NCBI GenBank assembly: GCA_002803225.1
Contig: NXFV01000168.1
Coordinates: 62,001-126,000 of the forward strand
DNA length: 64,000 bases
Reading direction: 5' to 3'
Source of the DNA: Gamarada debralockiae
Lineage: Eukaryota > Ascomycota > Leotiomycetes > Helotiales > Hyphodiscaceae
The position numbers and the translations under genes were made by a program. This document shows positions 1-11,430 of the stretch, one piece after another (the first letter of the stretch is position 1; every line of letters begins with the position of its first letter). The notes under the pieces were generated by a model. The model was not told the DNA's origin. It did no database searches and was given only the letters and a program-made list of their open reading frames with translations.

Positions 1-1972
1 CTAGGCAGGAAATCCGACGAGGGCGAAGAAGATCCATCATTTGAGGCTTCTGTTAACGTGCAAGTTGAAAGATAATCGTCTGTATTGGCAGAGCTGTTGG
101 GTATCCTTCTCCCGTCGGAAGAGTTCACAGGCATTATACTGGGTTGTTGCTGACGGTAGCTAGTGCCATGATTCACTGGCCTGAGCGCTTCACATGTTGG
201 AGTATATTGATTCGTGATGGAACTTGGGAGCATTGCTTCTTCGTCTAAAATATGTAAGGAAATCTCACCTGGCCCTTGCGGAGCTTTGCTAGAAAGAATG
301 TCCGTTGAAAGAGCCTTCAAGGACGAGTCTCTCAAAACCGAGGTGGTCTTTGCTGCAGCACGATACCCATCGAGAAGTTCAAGATTTAGGCAATACCTCT
401 GCTGTATCTGGGAGGGCAAGTGGTCTGCCGTATTTCCTGATGTGACGTTCAGCGCAGGGTTAGAATCTTGAATGTCCACGAGAGCTTTGGGTTCATTTTC
501 GCCGTCGCCGAAACTGGAGATACTGCAAAGAGTCCTATCCGTGTCGGCTGATGATAGAGTCGGACTCGGAATCTTTCTTAAACCTGAGTCTTGCTCGAAT
601 CGTCCCTGGACGAGGTTCCTTGACGTTACATATGTTATTGGTAGACAAGCGGGGTTATCGGGTAACATATTCCAGATAACTACCGGGATCGATAGAATAA
701 GAACCGTCGAATAGCTTGCAAATATGCCTTCGACCTTGACATTTTTTGCCAAGCCAGGAAAAGCGCAAAGCCAGCGTCTACATGCCTCTGTGTTTGGAAG
801 GTGTTGGTTCTCATCTAGAGCAATAGAAACGAGCATATGCGGAAGTTTCAATGTAGGGATATCTTCAGCTGGAGAATTGTCTGTCCAGATTGAGCCAGAG
901 GATGGTTCCGCTTTTAATTCTCTCGTCTCATTAGCTGCCCTCAATTGTTCTTCCAGACCATCACAGCAGAGACTCATCAAGTCGCGATGAGTCGCAGAAG
1001 CCAAGTGTGTAGTTGGCTGGAGGAGGTCCTCAATTGGTTGTAATGATCGATGTAAGGGAAATTCCTCTGTATCGATGAGACTGCGTTTGCAGAGCTCGAT
1101 TCCTATGGTTCTGGGGTGCGTGTGGTTGTTGATATGAACTGGGGTGCTTCGCCATTCTAGCTTCTGGCCATTCCTGCATCTCTCTTTTCGTCTTTGCATT
1201 AGGACCCTCAGAACTTCGCTATGCAACATAGTAATTGAGAAAGAAGGGACATTTATCCAGTCCTCGAGGACTTCAATCAGAGAGGTGGTGAATGAATGCT
1301 CTCCAGGTGGTGGGGCTCTGCCCTCGAATCCGCAAGCTGCAATCGTTTCCATGAGCGCATTTCCAGGCCTGGGGGCAGAACTTGCTGCAGCACAGCAATC
1401 TAGAAGTACGAGAACGTCTGATTTCGCTCTCTCAAACAAGCCTTGAATGTGTGACCAATCAACGGTTGGACTATTCGGATCTGGTGAACTACATTTTTCA
1501 GTGATATGTTTGAAGTGGAAACACACACATACTTACCATGCCCATGTTGATTGACGGTCCTGGTTGATAAATCCATGGCCAGCGTAATAAAGAATGAAAA
1601 GATTATCCATAGAATCGTAATCGTCGAGGAAGTCCAGAGCTTTTTGCATCAAATTGCTGTGCGACTTTGCATTTGCCGGGATTTGCCAGGTCTCTACGTT
1701 GAATCCATACTGGCCCTCGAACACACTCGCGAGCGTATTCAATTCCTGTGTGACTCCCAAATCATCCTGAGCCCAGCGCATCATACCCACGTTCACTGAA
1801 CGGTATCGAGAGCCGCCATGATTTGGAAACGATGAGCTGACGGCCTCGCATGTCTAAGTACGGTGCTTTTACAGGACAGAACACTCACAGTTTCAATGTC
1901 CTTCGCTAGGCACTCTAGATCCTTCATATGCCATCCTATTTTGGACGTGTCGTGCGTCTTCGGTGGAGACAT
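1..1972 (-). CDS. caspase-like (peptidase C14) protein, 3' end cut by window edge
   Basis: A caspase-fold protein read leftward, its C-terminus lying beyond base 1. The catalytic dyad is visible: His in YYAGHG (about 1590) and Cys in LLDCCAA (about 1395). A 48-nt GT-AG intron at 1489-1536 joins the two halves in frame. After the protease core one frame stays open from 1488 to base 1 and carries the segment known in fungal caspase-like hypotheticals (FPGLAKNVKVEG near 740, then a hydrophobic stretch ending in WNMLPDNPAC). That makes it a C14 protein with a C-terminal extension, not a compact metacaspase. The N-terminus is tentative: an ATG at 1972 gives a short exon that could splice from about 1873 to 1795, but its donor is weak. 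Substrate and role are unknown; related fungal proteins are often linked to cell-death or incompatibility functions, which is inference here. Confidence 0.75.
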
Positions 1973-2829
1973 CAACGAACTCTGCGCGAGTTCCTAGTAA
2001 GCAAACTCCAATCACTTCGTAGTTTTGATTTCTCACAGTTTGACATGTTCTCCCGCTCCACTTACCTCCCCAGATAAAGTATAGAATGCCGGAGATGCCA
2101 TAGCGAAAGAGGTTCAAAAGGCACGGCAGAGTATATAGCAGGCAATTCGCTTTTGACTCGGGCTGATTTGGGATGTTTTTCAAAGCATCACTTAGGTATT
2201 AGACCTTTTGGCATTTTGGACGACCAAAGATCAAGTTGATCGTAAATTGGGTCGATTTTAAAGATGTTGAGCGCCATCACATCGCGTGCAGCGGCGTGGT
2301 TGAAAAACCACAGGCTATTCCAAATGCGTTACCGAAAACCGCACAGCGATTTCAATCTTGTTGGCTGTTGGAACTCTCAAAATTCAAATAATTTGCCAGG
2401 ATATGGAGGTAAGGCAGCGATGCATGTCGGTAATCCAATCTCGTTCCATTATTGCCTTGGAACAGTATCCCAATCTACGATTAGACCGCTTCCTTTTACC
2501 TTTTGCGAGGCCTTCTACTTCGAGGCCGCGGACAGGCTTGCATCGAGTCACTTGACACTGCATCACTCGCCATCAAGTCTTATAAGGTAAGGGGTTGAGA
2601 AATTAAAAGCGTGAGAGTGTTGAGTAATACTCAGGCAAAGCACAAGCGAACGAAAAGGCTGAAATAGGGGGATCGTCTCTGTCACGTGCAAAGGAAGCTA
2701 AAAAGCCGAGATGGCGCTAAGGATTCTAAAAAGTTGTCGCGAGCTCACAATTTCGAGTGGCACGAATCGAGAGTATCATCCATTTTCTTCATCACCCCTC
2801 CTTTCTTTATTTTCATCAATTTATTGATC
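1973..2829. other. intergenic, divergent promoter region
   Basis: About 850 bases between the caspase-like gene (-) and EF-Tu (+). It should hold both promoters. I see only short frames without recognisable motifs and no structural RNA. Part of the left end may belong to unannotated 5' exons of the caspase-like gene. Confidence 0.5.
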
Positions 2830-4271
2830 ATGCCGGCGTTTGCGCGAACAGTCACTCCCTTTCTGCGGACAGCTCGGTCCGCGCTGCAGCAAGGCAATTC
2901 TGTCAGTCCTTTGCAGCACGCTCTACGCCGACAAAATGGAGCTGCGGTTCTAGATGCTGCCCGCACATATGCTACCGTCTTCGAGCGGACGAAACCTCAT
3001 GTTAATATTGGTATATAACCTATTCAAGAGTAAATTGAGCTTGTGCTGACCTGTGCAGGTACAATTGGCCACGTCGATCATGGCAAGGTCAGGAGATCGA
3101 CTGGACGTCAAATTGCATCTGCTAATGTGGATGATAGACTACATTGACGGCCGCAATCACAAAGAGACAAGCAGAGAAGGGTTTTGCGAACTTCCTTGAG
3201 TACGGTGCAATCGACAAGGCCCCCGAAGAGCGAAAGCGTGGTATCACGATCTCGACAGCACACATCGAATACTCGACCGAAGCCCGCCATTACTCGCATG
3301 TCGACTGCCCGGGTCACGCCGATTACATCAAGAATATGATTACGGGTGCCGCAAACATGGATGGAGCTGTTATTGTCGTTGCTGCATCAGATGGACAAAT
3401 GCCTCAGACAAGAGAACATCTTTTGCTTGCCCGCCAAGTCGGAATCCAGAAGGTCGTCGTTTTCGTTAACAAGGTGGATGCTCTTGAGGACCCGGAAATG
3501 TTGGAATTGGTCGAGATGGAGATGCGTGAGCTGCTTAATACGTATCAATTTGAGGGCGATGAAACCCCGATTATTATGGGCTCTGCGCTCTGTGCTCTAG
3601 ATGGCCGAAGACCTGAGATTGGAGAGCAGAAGATTGATGAGCTGCTCAATGCTGTTGATACTTGGATTCCCACACCCCAGCGTGATCTCGACAAGCCCTT
3701 CCTCATGTCCGTCGAGGACGTCTTCTCCATTCCCGGCCGAGGCACAGTCGCATCTGGACGAGTCGAGCGCGGTACCCTAAAGAGAGATGCGGAGGTGGAG
3801 CTCGTAGGAAAGGGAGAGGTGCCAATCAAGACCAAGGTCACCGACATCGAGACCTTCAAGAAGTCCTGCGATGAATCCCGAGCCGGTGACAACTCGGGTC
3901 TTTTGCTTCGAGGTGTCAAGCGCGAGGATGTCAAGCGCGGAATGGTTATCGTCAAGCCAGGAACCACGAAACCACACAAGGAGTTCTTGGTTTCCATGTA
4001 TGTGTTGACTAAGGAAGAAGGAGGACGCCACACCGGTTTCCACCAGAACTACCGACCTCAGATCTTCATCCGCACGGCTGATGAGTCTGCCGCGCTTTAC
4101 TGGCCTGAGGGAACTGAGGACGCGGATTCGAAGATGGTCATGCCGGGTGACAATGTGGAGATGAGATGCGAGATTAACAGTCCTGTTGCTCTGGATGTTG
4201 GACAGCGATTTAACATTCGTGAGGGTGGACGGACCGTTGCTACTGGCTTGGTGACTAGAATCATCAAGTAA
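2830..4271 (+). CDS. TUF1: mitochondrial translation elongation factor Tu
   Basis: Delivers aminoacyl-tRNA to the mitochondrial ribosome in a GTP-dependent way. Three exons, 2830-3010, 3059-3087 and 3138-4271, give 447 residues. The first about 50 residues are Arg/Ala/Ser-rich without acids and fit a mitochondrial presequence ending near RTYATVF. GTPase motifs follow in order: GHVDHGK (G1), RGITIS (G2), DCPGHADY (G3) and NKVD (G4). Domains 2 and 3 continue to the ending VTRIIK, with length and order normal for bacterial-type EF-Tu. The second exon is only 29 nt and encodes just the G1 loop, with introns of 48 and 50 nt on either side. Both junctions restore the frame and the family sequence exactly. 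It lies head-to-head with the caspase-like gene and converges with CAND1. Confidence 0.97.
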
Positions 4272-4792
4272 AGTACTAGGAGGCGGTAGTGTAATAGATG
4301 GTTGTGCATTTTGGGGACCCCTGGCCTTCGTTGTACACTTGGCTTAGCTTCATGATGGGCGGGCATGGAAAAGGAGTTCCTTTGATCCCTCTTCTCGTTA
4401 TAATTTACGCTGTAGATTATTGCGATCCCCTCTCCTCTCTACTTCGAGCTGTGTCTTCTGAAACTTGTACTATAGAAGGCGTAGGTAGGAATATAAAGCT
4501 TTGTACAAACTTTGATATGGTGTTTCATAGCGCAAAGTCCAGAATGGAGTCAAATAGTAAGAAGAGATAAGCATTAGAACATATCACTCATTGCGACACC
4601 AATGAATGTATATCGGTTTTGCATTCATTCATGTTTTGTCTATCGAGGTCTTATGACTGCCAGAGCTAGCATTATGCAACGCAAGCTATGCGCAAGATAC
4701 CGCCCCAGCTCTTCAAGGACATATGCACTTTGTTTAATTTCGATCCCAATAATCGTAACCCTTCATCACATCTCGTGCCTCCAACTTCGCAT
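4272..4792. other. intergenic, convergent 3' regions
   Basis: About 520 bases between the stop codons of EF-Tu (+) and the CAND1-like gene (-). Expected to hold both 3' UTRs. No supported gene or repeat seen. Confidence 0.6.
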
Positions 4793-7700
4793 TCAATAAG
4801 CAGATTCCTTGCTCTCATCTCGCAATGCTCTAAGCTGGGGCTCAAAATCCTTCTCAACCCACTCCCAATAAGTACGCCAAGTCTGATGCTGGCCACCCTG
4901 AGCACCCATGCCACTACTAGCAGCTGGAATAGCACCATGTAACAGCAATGTAACGCGAAGAACGCTCTTGCTAGCCTCGTCTTGCTTCTCAATCTCCTGC
5001 TTGACGGCGTTATCCTTCAACTTCGTGGACAAGATGGTGCGGAAACAGTCCGCGATGGCGTCCAAGCGGCGTGCTGTCTCATCAGGGTCAAGGACAACAA
5101 GCTTGGTGAGCATGAGGTTGCAGAGAGCGCGGATGTCGTGCTCATCCTTGAGGCCGGCAACGATGCGGTCGTAGAAGTCGAGGATGTTGATGCGTGAGAA
5201 GGCGGTTTCCATCAAGGAATAGAGGGTTTCGTAGGCGCTCTTGCGGACTTCGAGACCGTCGTCGACTTTGTGCTTGAATGGACCCATCATCACTTCGCGG
5301 ATCAGTTCTGGCTTGATGACTGACTCCTTCATAACGGAGGGTAGGAGCAGACCGAGGTTGGGGATGATTAGATCGGGCTTGTTGTGTGCGGCTGAGTTCA
5401 AGGTTGTCAATGCCAGACGACGGTTCTCCAACTCTGGGTCCTTAAGCATAATGCTGAGCATGTCGATGAGCGTAGTCTTGAGAACCGCATCGAAGATTTC
5501 ATCGCCGTCGGGAAGAGTATATCGGATTGCTTGGATGACCATAGCTCGAACTGAAGGAGTCTCGTCGTGGAGGTAGGCCTAGTTAGATGTTAACATAGTT
5601 CAAGTTGTCACCTGTGCTTAGAACTTACGTGTAATTGAGGCATATAAGTCTTGGGATCAATGATAGCGAGTCTTCCAATGCACTCTGCACCTACGGCCTT
5701 ATTGTCCTCAGATTGAGATGCACTGAGTAACCGGTCCCAAATGGACTTGGTGTAATTGCTGATGTCTGCAGAGTTATTGCCAGCTTGTTGGAGAATCTCC
5801 TTGATGGAGTGAAGAAGAAGATACTGAGTGTTGCCGCCCTTCTCCATAGTGGAAGTAATCTCTGGGAGATAGAGAGGAATATTACCAGCACCTGCACGCC
5901 CCAAGGCGACAGCAGCGGAGAGGCGGACTTTGTCAGATCGTGACTTGAACTGAGCCGTGAAGGTTGATGGTTTTAAGGGCGACTTTCCACCTAGACGTAG
6001 TCCAGCTTCACCAAGGACAGCCAGCGCCAAGCTTCGTTTGGCATCCTCAGATTGTGGATTACCAAGTTCAGCCATGAAATCATCAATCGTGACACCAAGG
6101 GATGAACCTCCGTAAACAAGTAAAGTGCCAATCACTTTCCCAACGACTGCAGGATCACCGTTGACACTGACATCTCGCAGAAGACCAGTCATCAATGGCT
6201 GACCAATACCCGCCTTACCAATATTTGTGACCAAGACGAGAACGGCTTCAAGCACTGCTCCACCCAGTGGCGCAGTCAAGAGGCCACACAGCGCAGTGTT
6301 CAACTGATCAGTGACTACCAATTTTGCATCATCTGATACCAACGCAGCGAGAACTAGAAGTGCCGGACCGAGAAGGTGTAAATCTACTGTGGTCAAAAGT
6401 GGAAGGAGAGCGCTGACCAGACCTTCGATGGTCGGCGTATCAAGGGAGCTTCTTGCAGCCGGTGCGACAACCAGGTTTTTTAAGGCGGCCAAACTTGCGC
6501 CCCGTAAAGATCTGTTTGCCTTTCGGAGCTGTGCGGATAACTCAAGTGACACCTCACGAATCCACTTCGGCTTGAGCTGGTCCTTGCTCGTGGTTAAAGC
6601 GGCAACAGTATCGATTGCTCGAACCGCGGCGAGTCGAGTAGTCTCATTCTTCAGACGATCGTTCAGAATGTTCAGTGCAATTGTACGATCGGCGGAAGGA
6701 AGAAGAACCGCACCCTCAGGGCTAGCAGTACGTGCCAATAAGATACCCAGGGCATGAATTGCTCGTTGACGAACTTCCAAATCAGCATCGGTGGCAGAAA
6801 CCTTGTTGATGATAACCTGGTAAAGTTCCTGCAGATCTTTCTGGTGGCTCTGATTCGTAGCTCTTGATCGTGGGGGTGTCAAAGTCTTCACGAGTTGTTC
6901 AACGGTACCAATTGCTTCGCTGGAGATCTTGTAGTACTTGTCACTGACGGCCGAGACAACTCCTGGTACAATCTTTGGTAAGAAGGGTTGCAAGACGCTG
7001 GAAGAATGTGTCTTCGAGATGTCGCCAATCAATCGAAGTGCCGCGATTCGCAACGTATGGGCAGTTGCTGATGCAGCTCCGCCGCTGGTAATTGCGGTCG
7101 AAGATCCAGTAGAACCCGAGGACGTCTTGATAGCATCGATGATAGGATCAACAATCTGACTGAAATACTCTGACAAGCCACCATTCTGGACTGAGACCAC
7201 GTCATCCAGAAGGTTGATAATGGCTTGCTTTGTCGGAATCGAATTACCCTTCAAGAGTTTTGTTGCTGCCTTGATGATCGCTGGGCTTAGTCGTGCCAAA
7301 TCAGCTCTAGGACCTGAGGCTGGAATTGGCTCAACCGTGGGGGACGTGAGGCCGGCAGACATTGAGAGAAGTGACTTAGTATCAAAAGTGGCGGTGCTGC
7401 TCTCTCTTCTTCGCTTCCGGCTTTGTGGTGCATGGTTGATATAGTCGGATCCTTCATCAATAGAAAAGCTGACAAGAACACCTTCGCCAGTCTTGCGCAC
7501 CAGGGATGAGATGGTTGCAATAACCTCCAAGCGGACATTTTCCTCGCGCTCGCTGAATCTCTGAACAAGGACAGGTGCGACTTGCGTATAGAGTGTGCCG
7601 TCGTCCAACAAATCACCACTTCCACGGGTTGAGATGAGCGTGTAAAGAACCTTCGCAGCACAACGTCGGACTTTCCAGCTTGCATCGTCATCATCATCGT

Positions 7701-8954
7701 CAAATCCAGCATCGGCCTCAAAGTCGTCGTCTTCATCGAAATCATCCATATCATCTTCATCTGGCTGAGTCCCACCCATCTCCTCATCACCATCATCGTT
7801 GTAGTTCGGATCATATTTGAGGAAGCGGAGTGCGGCCGAAATGGTCTCCTCAGTATACGCGCGCATCTCGGAGCCACAGGAAGCCAGGAAACCCTCCAGG
7901 GCGACAAGAGCAGCTTCACGAACATCGTCGGTCTCTGGGTCCGGCTCACCATCTTCTGCGGCATTTTCAAGTTGATCTGTAAGTTCCTGCTCGCTAAGTG
8001 CTGCAAGCACAAACGGGGCAAGGCTCTTCAAATACGGTCCAAATCTTGCGGGAATAGATCGAGCCATAGATCCAAGTATGGTGATGTAAAGACGTCTTTG
8101 GACAAGAGTCAGATGAGGATTTCGCAAGCTTTCAATGAGCTGAGAAACGAAACCGCTAAGATCATCATCCGCCAGGTACATAGCAAGGATAGATACAGCA
8201 ACTACTGCTCGCTTCTTTACGACCGAACTTGCTCTCTCGGTCTCGAGAATGGCAACAAGAAGTCTCTGCAGTGCCTCGACCTCACGTTGCTGAAGCATGG
8301 GTCCAAAGCATCTCACCACCTCGATGAGAACATCGACAGCTTCTGGATCAACCTCCTTATTCGATTCGAGATCTAGCATTCCGGGTGGGACAGGAGGGAG
8401 TTTGACAAGCTTCTGAGCTGGGTTTTGGACGATCAGGCGGCCAACAAGTCTTGGAATAAGCACTCTACTGATGGCGGAGTACGCCTCATTGACCTCCTTT
8501 GTCGCAGCTACACCGCTGATAGGTCTTGGGAGTGTAATGACAACGGTTCGAAGGGCCATCGCTGGGATGGAGTTATCGACAGAGTTCTCAGTATTAAGTG
8601 TAGATAGCTTTTCGATCAGAGGGGCTAGAATGCTGCTGGGGACCTTGGTCACAAGAGGCGCAAGGCTGAAAATGATTAGCTGGATATTCAACACAATATA
8701 GCAGAGAAAATGTACCATTTGATTGCCAGATTCTGAACCTCGCCATTCTGGTCGTCCAAAGTCTTGAGAATACCATCCACCGTCCTAGCAGCAGTGTTGT
8801 AATCATTATGAAGAAAGTCCTGCTTCCCAATAGTAAGAACCTGGAAGAGATCATTCAAGGACATGAATCGGTAGTCGGGATCGGCATCATGAAGCTTTGG
8901 TAGCAGCGCGGCCACAGTTTGTGAGGTCGGGTTCGGAGGGATTTGGTTCGACAT
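4793..8954 (-). CDS. CAND1: cullin-associated NEDD8-dissociated protein 1 (CAND1/TIP120) homologue
   Basis: A HEAT-repeat solenoid that binds un-neddylated cullins and exchanges substrate receptors of SCF-type ubiquitin ligases. Three exons, 8716-8954, 5629-8665 and 4793-5578, give 1353 residues, close to the usual 1200-1350. Introns are 50 nt each; the first rebuilds NLAIKCLAPLVTK and the second joins QLH to AYLHDE. The start at 8954 opens MSNQIPPNP, followed by the conserved first repeat (DPDYRFMSLNDL). An acidic loop around residues 300-350 is rich in Asp/Glu, as in other CAND1 proteins, and is followed by WKVRRCAAKVL. The C-terminal TIP120 region includes FKHKVDDGLEVRKSAYE. It is divergently arranged with the mitochondrial acidic protein gene at 9571. 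Confidence 0.95.
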
Positions 8955-9570
8955 CGTAAAAGTCGAGGAGGTGTAAAGAGTGTGAGGAGAGGTCAGAAAC
9001 ACGGAGAAGTTCGATCGCAGTACGATTTCTCGACCATAAATGAGACTGCAGATCAGGTCGGGAGGTGCAGGTGCCTAAAGTGAGTTCGATATCAGTTTCT
9101 GTATTCAGAGAGCTTCCCACATCGAGAAGATGCCTGGAGTTTCAAGTCGAGAGAACGATTAGGCAAACGTGTGCGGTTTGACTTACAGAAGAGAGAGATG
9201 CCCTGTTTTCGGGTAGAGAGTTTGACCTTGATTTGAGATCCAAATCAGAAAGTCAAATAATATCATGTGGAGAGAATGAATAGAAGTATTTAGAAGTGCG
9301 CCCAAATTCACCTGAAGATGATGGTGGGGTCAATACTAGCTGTTACCTTACCTTATTTGGCCTGGCGTTGACTTCAAGGATCAAGCTTCCCGTCACTCGC
9401 AAAACGGGTTCCCTGGCGTGATTCCAGCCCATTCTTTTCCAACCTCGAACCTCCAACCTCTTCACCCAACGGAGACTGTGAGTCCTTCATAACCTCAATC
9501 TTTCATACCATTTACTAACGCTGACAACTAGTTGCACCTCTGGACTTAATTGTTCAGTAATTCAGACGCA
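8955..9570. other. intergenic, divergent promoter region
   Basis: About 615 bases between the starts of the CAND1-like gene (-) and the gene at 9571 (+). Only short random frames; pyrimidine-rich stretches near 9440-9540 probably belong to the leader of the right-hand gene. Confidence 0.5.
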
Positions 9571-10350
9571 ATGGCATTTTCAAGAGCTGCGGCTTTCCGA
9601 TCGTGCTTCCGAGCTACCAGACCGACTGCTGCTCGACCTCAATTGTTCCGCCAAATTGCTCGACGAGGCTACGCAAGTGGAGGACATGAGTCTGCCAAGG
9701 CTGGTGGTGATGCTGTCTGGTAAGCCAATTGTCCTTGCACATAATTGCTTGATAATTTTCCTGACAAGTATGTCATCAGGGCCGCTGGAGCTATTGCGGT
9801 GACCGTTCCAACCTGCTGGTATCTTCTTCAAAATGGGCCGGATACCTCTCACGGACATGGCGGCCACGGCGATGCTCACAGCAAGCATCATGAGGAGAAG
9901 GAGGAAGAGGAGCCCAAGGATGCCGGAGAGGGTGAGGAGAAGTCTGACGAGAAGTCCGAGGACGACGGAGATGACAAGGACAGCGAGAAATCCGAGGACT
10001 CCGACGGCGAAGATGGAGCCAAGGAGGCCGAGACTCCAGATACTTCGGATGATGAAGGCGAGCAGAAGGATGGCAACACTGCGAAGATCCCTGATGCCGA
10101 AGGCGGCTCGAATAAGCGCGTGGAGAGCGAAAAGGGCATCAAGCAGGGAGAGGATGCTAAGGATAGTCAAGATGGCGAGGGTGTGAAGGACAAGGTGTGT
10201 AACGACCCACTTTACCAAGAAGCACATACTGATCTCATCTAGCCTGCTTCTTCTAAGCCAGCTAGTTCCAAAAACACACAGTCCGGTGAAGGCGCTCCCG
10301 AGACTGCCAAGACGAAGGGAACCGTTAATCCCTCCCGACCACAGGTATAA
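9571..10350 (+). CDS. acidic, low-complexity protein with mitochondrial presequence and one membrane segment
   Basis: Not assigned to a named family. Exons 9571-9719, 9780-10194 and 10243-10350 form one frame; the first junction rebuilds a Trp codon. The N-terminus (MAFSRAAAFRSCFRATRP, later FRQIARRGYAS) is Arg/Ala/Ser-rich with no acidic residue, typical of a mitochondrial import signal. One hydrophobic segment follows (AAGAIAVTVPTCWYLL, about residues 50-66). The rest is His/Gly-rich and then a long Glu/Lys/Asp/Ser stretch of low complexity. This suggests an inner-membrane protein with a disordered charged tail. The 3' end is less certain: the last codons overlap a possible GTATAA donor, so another small exon could follow. 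Confidence 0.7.
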
Positions 10351-10675
10351 TCCTGATTCATTGAAGCCCACCTTCAAATGTGCTTTCTGCACTCAATAAT
10401 TTCATAGCTGTGTCCTCTTTTAAGAGGTGCCGAGTTATGCTGACCCTCTCTAGCCTGAAAAGAAGTAGATACGAGTATCTACGTGGCTTTTCAAAATGCA
10501 TAGATGTGAATGGTTGCGATGGTACTACTTTGAAGGTTCCCTTACTGTACATACAATGTATCGAAATGCTCCCAGTGTCACATAATGAGAGGTTCCCAGG
10601 AATGGGTCATCCGAGGAGGCAGGTGCTTCCTTCCCAAAGTAGAATTTTGCTGGTTTGAATCTTTCCGTAACAAAA
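10351..10675. other. intergenic
   Basis: About 325 bases holding the 3' end of the acidic protein gene and the promoter of the secreted-protein gene. Nothing else supported. Confidence 0.5.
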
Positions 10676-11339
10676 ATGAAGGCACGACTTCCATGGCTTC
10701 TGTTTACCTTACTTTCCCTCTTCGTTCCCTACTCTTTTCTTTCAAGTATCACCATCAACAGTTTACCAACATCTTTGGCATCAGAACATTGCTATTCAGT
10801 GCTTCGTGAGCCTCCCATCAAATTTGCGATATCTAGGATGGTCTCTAATGATGGCAGACTCCTTAGCAAGCACTGGCGAGTCTTCGCGCCTTGTCGCGAT
10901 TCGTCACTTTGCAGCGCACATTGCTACTGCGTAAGTCTTCCCTCAAGGTATTGGTGACATCCAAATTTATAATTCATCGCAGCGTCATTCATATACATTG
11001 ACAACCGATGTTCTCAACACCGTTGAATGCATCACAAGGCAATTCGCACTGTCTCCAAGCCCCAACGATTACCATAACTGCAGCGCACCGCGAGTCACTT
11101 ACCCACATCACCATGCATTTACCAATCAACCGTCCCGAGTCCAACCAATGAGATATGTATCCCCTCGACAAACTGCTTCAGACAACAGTCAGAACAGAGA
11201 TCAACACATTCGAGGCGCTTGTGATAGAGCAGATCCGCTCAGCGGCCTTCCCGTTCTTCAAAAGCTACAAGAACCCCTGCCCAAGGCAGACAATTCCAAG
11301 TCGGAGAAGCCCAAGTTGGAGAAGCCCAAGTCGGAGTAG
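10676..11339 (+). CDS. putative secreted protein ending in Lys-Pro-Glu repeats
   Basis: Unrecognised. Two exons, 10676-10930 and 10983-11339, give 203 residues; the 52-nt intron has a GTAAGT donor and a CAG acceptor. The start MKARLPWLLFTLLSLFVPYS is a textbook signal peptide. The body has several Cys and His residues and the last part is a series of EKPKS/EKPKL pentamers. The frame stops at TAG 11337-11339 inside a repeat unit where every neighbouring unit has AAG; beyond the stop the same frame continues with five or more further repeats to about 11430. The protein is therefore probably a shortened form of a longer ancestral gene, whose remains are the pseudogene to the right. A functional short form cannot be excluded. 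Confidence 0.5.
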
Positions 11340-11430
11340 CCCAAGTCGGAGAAGCCCAAGCCGGAGAAGCCCAAGCCGGAGAAGCCCAAGCCGGAGAAGC
11401 CCAAGTTAGAGGAACCAAAATCAGAGGAGC
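11296..11430 (+). repeat. 15-bp tandem repeat coding for EKPK(S/P/L) pentamers
   Basis: About nine units of the pattern AAG-CCC-AAG-(TCG/CCG/TTG)-GAG, the last two degenerate. One unit has TAG in place of the first AAG (11337-11339), which ends the reading frame of the signal-peptide gene. Confidence 0.85.

Noticed and set aside
6311..6757. 148-codon plus-strand frame within the CAND1-like gene
   Set aside because: Shadow of a certain minus-strand coding exon.
9580..10392. 270-codon hydrophobic frame on the minus strand
   Set aside because: Antisense of the acidic Glu/Lys/Asp-rich protein; complement of such codons gives Leu/Phe/Ser runs. The plus strand has presequence and intron junctions.
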